Positions 56,716 through 64,000 of a stretch of DNA of 64,000 nt are shown piece after piece (position 1 is the stretch's first letter; each line of letters starts with the position of its first letter). The stretch is from the NCBI GenBank assembly GCA_000514715.1, contig AZWL01000011.1:162506-226505 (forward strand), written 5' to 3'. Below the pieces are notes generated by a model. That model was not told the DNA's origin and did not search any database. It saw only the letters and a list, made by a program, of their open reading frames with translations. Origin of the DNA: Streptomyces sp. CNH099 (GTDB lineage: Bacteria; Actinomycetota; Actinomycetes; Streptomycetales; Streptomycetaceae). Position numbers and translations under genes: made by a program.

Positions 56716-57201
56716 CTAGGCCCGCGGCAACGGCCCGTCGTCGTCATCGTCGTCCGGCAGCTTGCACACCCGTTCCAGGAAGAACGCCGCCGCGACCACC
56801 AGTGCCGCCGCCACCACCGCCAGCGCCGCGTACACCACCTGCGAGCGGCGCGTGCCGTAGTCCAGCCCGTCCAGTACGAGGAAGAGCCCCAGCCCCGCGT
56901 ACAGCCCCGCCACCAGCGCCGAGACCAGCGCGCTCGCCTGCCCCAGCACCACCGCCCGCGCCGCCATCATCGGGTCGACCCCCTTGGCCTGCGGATCGCG
57001 CTCGCGCTGCGCGCCGAGCCGGGAGCGGATGGACAGGGCCGTCGCCGTCAGGATCGTGGCGATCAGCGCCAGCACCACCGGGGCGGCGACGGGGACGCTC
57101 GGGAGCGTGCCCACCGAGTTCCACAGCCGGGATCCCGCCCAGGCCAATACCCCCGCCACCACGAAGATGCCGGCCAACACCCCGATGCGCAGTTGCCTCA
57201 C
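56716..57201 (-). CDS. DUF3180 membrane protein
   Basis: A 161-residue protein with four hydrophobic helices (about 5-25, 37-57, 78-103 and 116-140) and the internal VDPMMAARAVVLGQASALVSALVAG segment that marks DUF3180. An acidic DDDDDDG tail ends it. GTG start at 57201 with GGAGGA nine bases upstream. In actinobacteria it follows folK, as here. Its role is unknown. Confidence 0.9.
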   Translation of the reverse strand: MRQLRIGVLAGIFVVAGVLAWAGSRLWNSVGTLPSVPVAAPVVLALIATILTATALSIRSRLGAQRERDPQAKGVDPMMAARAVVLGQASALVSALVAGLYAGLGLFLVLDGLDYGTRRSQVVYAALAVVAAALVVAAAFFLERVCKLPDDDDDDGPLPRA

Positions 57202-57261
57202 CGAACGCGCTCCTCCCAGAACTCCCAGAGATCGTAGCCCCGAAGGACCGGCGGAACGCGC

Positions 57262-57855
57262 TCAGTCGGGCAGTCGCAGTTCGAGATCCGCACGCTTGTG
57301 CACGCCCTGCCGGCCGACCTGCGCCAGCAACTCGGACACCGGGCCGTGCCCGGGCAGCTCGGCCGCGGGATCCACGTCGTACCACGGGACGAGCACGAAG
57401 GCGCGCTCATGCGCGCGGGGATGCGGAAGTGTCAGGGCGGGGTCGTCGGAGACGACGCCCTGGTACGCCACGATGTCGACGTCCAGCGTGCGCGGGCCCC
57501 ACTCGGTGTCCCGTACGCGCGAGAAGGCCTCCTCGACGGCGTGGGCGCGCTCCATGAGGGAGGCGGGCGGGAGGGTGGTCCGTACGAGCAGGACGGCGTT
57601 GAAGAACGTCGGCTGGCTGCCCGGCTCGACGCCCCAGGGGTCGGTCTCGTACACCGGGGAGACGGCCTTGACGCGGAGGCCGGGGGTGTCCTCCAGCGCG
57701 TCGACGGAGCCCTGGAGGGTCTCCAGGCGGTTGCCGAGGTTACTGCCGACGGAGAGCACGGCCAGTTTGGGGTTCTGCAGGGTCGAGTCGGCCGCGTCGA
57801 CCTGCTCGACCACGGAAGGCGGCACTGGCTGCACGGTCGGGTCGCTGCGATTCAA
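57262..57855 (-). CDS. folK: HPPK, 2-amino-4-hydroxy-6-hydroxymethyldihydropteridine pyrophosphokinase
   Basis: A 197-residue folate enzyme. SVGSNLGNRLETL, VYETDPWG, FFNAVLLVRT and the signature RDTEWGPRTLDVDIVAY with HPRAHERAFVLVP are present. Starts at TTG 57855 with AGAGG seven bases upstream; the rare start and extra 28-residue lead may keep levels low. It is three bases from the folB stop. Confidence 0.95.
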   Translation of the reverse strand: MNRSDPTVQPVPPSVVEQVDAADSTLQNPKLAVLSVGSNLGNRLETLQGSVDALEDTPGLRVKAVSPVYETDPWGVEPGSQPTFFNAVLLVRTTLPPASLMERAHAVEEAFSRVRDTEWGPRTLDVDIVAYQGVVSDDPALTLPHPRAHERAFVLVPWYDVDPAAELPGHGPVSELLAQVGRQGVHKRADLELRLPD

Positions 57856-57858
57856 TGA

Positions 57859-58227
57859 TCAACCTCTGCTTCGGGTGATGGTGATGGTCACGTCGTCGAA
57901 CGGCACGGTGATCGGCGCGTCCGGCTTGTGCACCGTCACCTCCACCTGCTGCACGGGCGAGTGTCTCAGGCACTGCGCGGCGATCCGCTCGGCGAGCGTC
58001 TCGATCAGGTCCACCGGCTCTCCCTCGACGACGGCGACGGCCTCTTCGGCGACGACGCCGTAGTGGACGGTCTGCGCCAGGTCGTCGGCGGCGGCGGCCG
58101 CGCGGGTGTCCAGGTGGAGGACGAGGTCGACGACGAAGGACTGGCCCTCGGCACGCTCGTGGGCGAAGACGCCGTGATGACCGCGTGCCCTGAGGCCGTG
58201 CAGCGCAACCCGGTCGGCTACGGTCAT
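57859..58227 (-). CDS. folB: Dihydroneopterin aldolase FolB
   Basis: A 122-residue aldolase/epimerase. VALHGLRARGHHGVFAHERAEGQSFVVDL and VDLIETLAERIAAQCL are conserved; Glu22-region and Lys in VTVHKPDAPI fit catalysis. ATG 58227 has AGGAGG upstream. A 660-bp region without a gene separates it from folP. Confidence 0.95.
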   Translation of the reverse strand: MTVADRVALHGLRARGHHGVFAHERAEGQSFVVDLVLHLDTRAAAAADDLAQTVHYGVVAEEAVAVVEGEPVDLIETLAERIAAQCLRHSPVQQVEVTVHKPDAPITVPFDDVTITITRSRG

Positions 58228-58889
58228 GGCTCGCCTCGCCTCCTGCGTGGTGCGTGTACCTTCTGCGTCCTGCGTCGTGTGTCCTGTGCGTCTGCGTGCC
58301 GTGCGCGTCCCGTGCGTTCTGTGTGTCCTGTGCGTCCTGCCTTTGTGCGTCCTGCGTCGGTGGCCGTCCCCTGGGCTGCGTGCGGCTCGTGCGGCTCGTC
58401 TCGGTCGATGCCGGCCCGGTGCCCGGTGCCCGGGGCCCGACGGGACTCGGGGGGTCGCGAGCGCTGAAGCCGTGCCGCCGCGACGCCCGGCCCCGCCCCG
58501 GGGCCCTCGATCGAATGTACCTGCGGCTGGTGACAAGCTGTACGACCGGGGCTGTCGCGACTGCCCGCGGCCCGGCCCCGGCTCTCGCCGCGTCTACCCG
58601 GAGGGTCGACGGGGCAGCCGTATGGCGCGTGACGTCGACTCGAACGGGCTATGAACGCGATCCGGGCCTTGTGCGACGGGGCGAGGGTTGGGGGGCCGCA
58701 AGGCCCGCCAGGCCCGACCGGGCGCGCGGGCAATGTACGCGTCACGCAATCCCGCCCTCCGGCAGGCCGCTCCACCGCACCGCGCTGACCGCACCTCCCC
58801 CGCCTTCCCCGCACTCCCGCCCCAGGGTAGGCCGCCCCTCCGACAACGACGGACGACCGCGGGTTCGTCTGCGTCCCCGTACGCCGGTG
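58228..58889. other. Long gap between folP and folB
   Basis: About 660 bp on the path of the folate genes with no supported gene. The folB-proximal part is a degenerate short repeat (58241-58360). The rest has no frame with actinobacterial codon bias and no known domain. Elsewhere in Streptomyces I recall a small NTF2-like gene at this position; it is not visible here. Confidence 0.5.
58241..58360. repeat. Degenerate 10-11 bp repeat (TGCGTCCTG-like)
   Basis: Units such as TGCGTCCTGCG, TGTGTCCTGTG, CGTGCGTTCTG and TGTGCGTCCTGC succeed one another. On the folate strand they read as a purine/CA-rich leader just upstream of the folB ribosome binding site. Confidence 0.75.
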
Positions 58890-59753
58890 CTACGCGCCGG
58901 GGCCCTCCAGCGCCGACGCCACCCGCACCGCGTCCGCCGTCGGCCGCACCTCGTGGACCCGTACGGCCCACGCGCCCTCCCGCGCCGCGATCGCGGACAC
59001 CGCCGCCGTCGCGGCGTCCCGCTCGCGGGCCGGCGGCGGGGCGCCGTCCGGGCCGGCCAGCACCCGCCCGAGGAACCGCTTCCGCGACGCCGCCACCAGC
59101 AGCGGCCGGCCCAGCTCCGCGCGCAGCCGGGCGAGGCTGTTCAGCAGCACGAGGTCGTGCGGCGTCTCCTTGGCGAAGCCGAGACCCGGGTCGACGATGA
59201 CGCGCTCAAGGCCGATCCCGCCGGCCACGGCCCGGTCCAGGCTGCGGCGCAGTTCGTCGACGACCTCGGTGACGGTGTCCGCGTAGACCGCGCGGTTGTT
59301 CATGTCGATGGACTGCCCGCGCCAGTGCATGACGACGAACGGCACGTCCGCTTCGGCCACCGCCGACACCATCGCGGGGTCGGCGAGGCCGCCGCTGACG
59401 TCGTTGACGAGCCGGGCGCCGGCGGCGACCGCCCGTTCGGCGACGGTGGCGCGCATGGTGTCGACGGAGACGAGTACGCCTTCGGCCGCGAGGCCCCGTA
59501 CGACGGGCAGGACGCGGCGCAGCTCCTCGTCCTCGTCCACGCGGGGCGCGCCGGGGCGGGTGGACTCGCCGCCGACGTCGACGATGTCGGCGCCGGTGGC
59601 GACGAGGTCGATGCCGTGCTTGATGGCGGTCGCGGGGTCGAACCACAGGCCGCCGTCGGAGAAGGAGTCGGGAGTGACGTTGACGACGCCCATCACGGCG
59701 CAGCGGCCGTAGTCCGGCAGCCCCGCCACCCGCCCTCTGCGCGCACCCGTCAT
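58890..59753 (-). CDS. folP: Dihydropteroate synthase FolP
   Basis: A 287-residue DHPS, target of sulfonamides. MGVVNVTPDSFSDGG, DIVDVGGESTRPGA, LVNDVSGG, VIVDPGLGFAK, and LLVAASRKRFLG line the TIM barrel. RVHEVRPTADAVRVA is the C-terminal signature. It follows the formylglycine enzyme gene by 116 bp. Confidence 0.96.
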   Translation of the reverse strand: MTGARRGRVAGLPDYGRCAVMGVVNVTPDSFSDGGLWFDPATAIKHGIDLVATGADIVDVGGESTRPGAPRVDEDEELRRVLPVVRGLAAEGVLVSVDTMRATVAERAVAAGARLVNDVSGGLADPAMVSAVAEADVPFVVMHWRGQSIDMNNRAVYADTVTEVVDELRRSLDRAVAGGIGLERVIVDPGLGFAKETPHDLVLLNSLARLRAELGRPLLVAASRKRFLGRVLAGPDGAPPPARERDAATAAVSAIAAREGAWAVRVHEVRPTADAVRVASALEGPGA

Positions 59754-59869
59754 AGCACCAGCGTATGCGCCCCCGGCCGGCCCTGCCCCGGCAGGGCGGG
59801 CGGGAGCGGACGGGGCGGGCAGGGACGGGCGGTGCGTACGGCGTCGAGCGGCCGTGTCAGGGGGCGGGC

Positions 59870-60931
59870 CTACCCTGGGGCGGGAGTGCGGGGTGAGAGG
59901 GCGGCGGGGGCTGTGCGGACCGTGCGGAAGCCCGTGTTGCCGCTGGAGCTGTCCGGGGTGTTCCCCATCCGCGCCGACGTCCGGTACCGCAGGCAGTACG
60001 ACTCGTGGCACATGTGCGACCCGCCCTTCAGCACCCGCGACTGCCCCAGCCGCGGCCCGCGCGGGTTGTCGCGCGGCGCCTTGCGGTGGTGCCGGGCGTG
60101 GAACCAGTCGGCGCACCACTCCCACACGTTGCCCGTCGCGTTGTACAGCCCGTGGGCGTTGGGCTCGAAGGCGTCGACCGGGCAGGTGCCGCGGTAGCCG
60201 TCGGCCGCCGTGTTGCGGTCGGGGAAGCTGCCGCGCCAGATGTTCATCCGGTACGCGCCCGCCGGCTCCCGCTCCGCGCCCCACGGGTACGGCTGCCCGT
60301 CCAGCCCGCCGCGCGCCGCGTACTCCCACTCCGCCTCCGTCGGCAGCCGCACGCCCGCCCAGGCGCAGAAGGCCAGCGCGTCAGCGTGCGAGACGTGCAC
60401 CACCGGGTGGTCCCAGCGGCCGCGCAGGCCGGAGCCGGGGCCCTCGGGGTGGCGCCAGTCGGCCTGGTGGACCTGCCGCCACCAGGGCGTCTGCGGCGGC
60501 GCGGCGGTGGGCGGGAAGTTCTTGGGCAGGAAGCCCGCGAAGACGAAGGACCAGCCGAAGCGCTCGGCGTCCGTGACGTGCGACGTCGCCTCCACGAAGG
60601 CCGCGAACTCCTCGTTCGTCACCGTCGTCGCCGCGGCCGCGAAGCCGTCGACCGTCACGTCACGCGCCGGGCCCTCCCCGTCGTCCGGGTACGGCCCGTC
60701 GTCGCACCCCATCCGGAACGTACCGCCGGGCAGCTCCCGCCAGCCGCCGCGCGGCTCGTACGCCCCCGGGGCGGCCCCGGAGGCGCCGTCCACCGCGGTG
60801 TCCACGGCCGCCGCGGCTCCGGCAGCGGGCCGTCCAGCCTCCGTACGTCCCGGCCCCGCAAGCCCCTCCGGGCCGCCGCCCCCGCGGCCCGGCGCGCAGC
60901 ACGCCCTCGGCTCCTCCGCCCCGTCCCCCAT
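59870..60931 (-). CDS. Formylglycine-generating enzyme (SUMF1/EgtB-fold)
   Basis: A 353-residue protein. After an Ala/Gly/Cys-rich lead of about 85 residues comes the FGE-sulfatase fold (LPGGTFRMGCDDGPYPDDGEGPARDVTVDGF, TNEEFAAFVEAT, LPTEAEWEYAARGG, GLYNATGNVWEWCADWF, RVLKGGSH). The copper-binding pair Cys308 and Cys313 in MCHESYCLRYR and RMGNTPDSSSGNTGFR are retained, so it should oxidise the Cys of CxPxR sites in sulfatases. Its ATG overlaps the folE stop (TGATG). No sulfatase is in the window. Confidence 0.88.
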   Translation of the reverse strand: MGDGAEEPRACCAPGRGGGGPEGLAGPGRTEAGRPAAGAAAAVDTAVDGASGAAPGAYEPRGGWRELPGGTFRMGCDDGPYPDDGEGPARDVTVDGFAAAATTVTNEEFAAFVEATSHVTDAERFGWSFVFAGFLPKNFPPTAAPPQTPWWRQVHQADWRHPEGPGSGLRGRWDHPVVHVSHADALAFCAWAGVRLPTEAEWEYAARGGLDGQPYPWGAEREPAGAYRMNIWRGSFPDRNTAADGYRGTCPVDAFEPNAHGLYNATGNVWEWCADWFHARHHRKAPRDNPRGPRLGQSRVLKGGSHMCHESYCLRYRTSARMGNTPDSSSGNTGFRTVRTAPAALSPRTPAPG

Positions 60932-61578
60932 CACCGCGCCTTGATCAGGCTCATCGCCTCGGCCCGCGTCGCCGGGTCCCGCAGCTGCCCGCGCACCGCC
61001 GACGTCAGCGTCTTCGCCCCCGGCTTCCGCACCCCGCGCATCGTCATGCACATGTGCTCACACTCGATGACCACGATCACACCGCGGGGCTCCAGTATCT
61101 CCATCAGCGAGTCCGCGATCTGCGTGGTCAACCGTTCCTGCACCTGCGGCCTGCGCGCGTACACGTCCACCAGCCGGGCCAGCTTCGACAGCCCCGTGAT
61201 CTTCCCGTCGTGCGAGGGGATGTACCCCACGTGCGCGGAGCCCACGAACGGGACCAGGTGGTGCTCGCACGTGCTCAGCACCTCGATGTCCTTGACCAGC
61301 ACCATCTCGTCGTGACCCAGGTCGAACGTCGTCGTCAGCACGTCCTCCGGCCGCTGCCGCAGCCCGGCGAATATCTCCTTGTACGCGCGCGCCACCCGTG
61401 CCGGCGTGTCCAGCAGACCGTCGCGGTCCGGGTCCTCGCCGACGGCGATGAGCAGTTCCCGCACGGCGCTCTCGGCGCGCTTCTCGTCGAAGTCGCCGTA
61501 CCCGGGTCCGCCCGGGCCCGGGTACCCGGGTCTCCCGTGCTCCGGGCCGTGGTCCGGCGGGAATGCCGCATCCGTCAT
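60931..61578 (-). CDS. folE: GTP cyclohydrolase I FolE
   Basis: A 215-residue enzyme starting folate synthesis from [11 protein letters not shown] supplies zinc-binding Cys and His, [12 protein letters not shown] supplies the second Cys, and [22 protein letters not shown] is typical. ATG 61578 has AGAGG eight bases upstream; the frame extends further but the added residues are disordered. It lies 111 bp after ftsH and is coupled to the next gene. Confidence 0.96.
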   Translation of the reverse strand: MTDAAFPPDHGPEHGRPGYPGPGGPGYGDFDEKRAESAVRELLIAVGEDPDRDGLLDTPARVARAYKEIFAGLRQRPEDVLTTTFDLGHDEMVLVKDIEVLSTCEHHLVPFVGSAHVGYIPSHDGKITGLSKLARLVDVYARRPQVQERLTTQIADSLMEILEPRGVIVVIECEHMCMTMRGVRKPGAKTLTSAVRGQLRDPATRAEAMSLIKAR

Positions 61579-61689
61579 CGTCGTGCCTCTCGTACCTGCG
61601 CGTCCTGCGCGTATGGCCGCGCCCCCAAGGCTAGAACCTCGGGGGCGCCACACACATTCCAGCAGTATCCGCAGTCTCCGCAGTGCCCG

Positions 61690-63765
<2,076 letters not shown>

Positions 63766-64000
63766 CCACACGGGGCGGCTTTACGCCCCGTCCCTCCTGC
63801 CCAGTGAGGCACGGCTGGCTCCTGACCGAGCCCGTGGCCGTGCGTATGCCTGCTATGGGTCCAAACTGAAACCACTGACGTTCGGACGGTACCCCAGAAT
63901 TGTCGCCCGCCCCCGGCGGGGACGGCTAACAAACCGGCTTTCCCATGCTCCAACGGCGGGAAACCCCCCGGTGTTCCCCGGGCGGCCCGCAGCGGCCCGC

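Noticed and set aside
58224..58814. 196-codon minus-strand frame in the folP-folB gap
   Set aside because: Composition is dominated by Arg/Thr/His from the short repeats, third-position bias is lacking, and no domain is seen.

Overview
The window is high-GC actinobacterial DNA, almost certainly from Streptomyces or a close relative. The evidence is third-position G/C bias throughout, frequent GTG starts, a BldC developmental regulator, two Lsr2-type nucleoid proteins, mycothiol-type enzymes, and gene orders that match Streptomyces (from memory: the bldC/vdh/pur block around SCO4076-SCO4092 and the clpC-lsr2-panC-nadBC-fol-ftsH block around SCO3373-SCO3404 of S. coelicolor). Nearly all of it is coding. 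I see no prophage, transposase, CRISPR array or large biosynthetic cluster.

Left third (1-21.6 kb): a partial gene; a Tat-signal short-chain dehydrogenase with an XRE regulator; a Pip/YhgE-like membrane protein divergent from the long RNA helicase gene hrpA; tRNA-Asp followed by an unusual tandem repeat of its own 3' end; bldC; a conserved hypothetical; valine/leucine dehydrogenase; a DUF3073 gene; and purine synthesis genes purM, purF and the coupled purS-purQ-purL, with a YciI-like gene, a mycothiol-dependent-type enzyme and a PH-domain membrane protein among them. The Lsr2 paralogue diverges from purS across a region with a perfect 16-bp palindrome.

Middle (21.3-30.4 kb): three tRNA-Gly genes bracket a coupled ABC exporter and DesK/DesR-like two-component operon. 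Then come mutY, a VOC-fold gene with an AraC regulator, and a drug-efflux MFS gene divergent from its TetR regulator across a clear operator pair.

Right half (30.4-64 kb): clpC; an SCO3374-type gene overlapping lsr2 tail to tail; an ArgA-type N-acetyltransferase; a BlaI-type regulator; a coupled cofactor operon (DUF2520 protein, panC, nadB, nadC, coaX) for pantothenate/CoA and NAD; a threonine-aldolase-like lyase; an ArsR-type regulator; a second two-component system; a MidA/NDUFAF7-type methyltransferase; an OpuC-type osmoprotectant transporter; a secreted beta-helix protein; a lone nuoD paralogue; and a folate cluster (folK, folB, folP, folE) that contains a formylglycine-generating enzyme gene translationally coupled to folE. 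It ends with ftsH, whose upstream region (63766-64000) shows no gene.

The most notable points are the complex I methyltransferase and its probable NuoD substrate encoded 7.3 kb apart, the formylglycine enzyme inside the folate operon, the tRNA-derived 78-bp repeats, the NAD/CoA operon with an unexplained dehydrogenase-like member, and several well-formed operator candidates.
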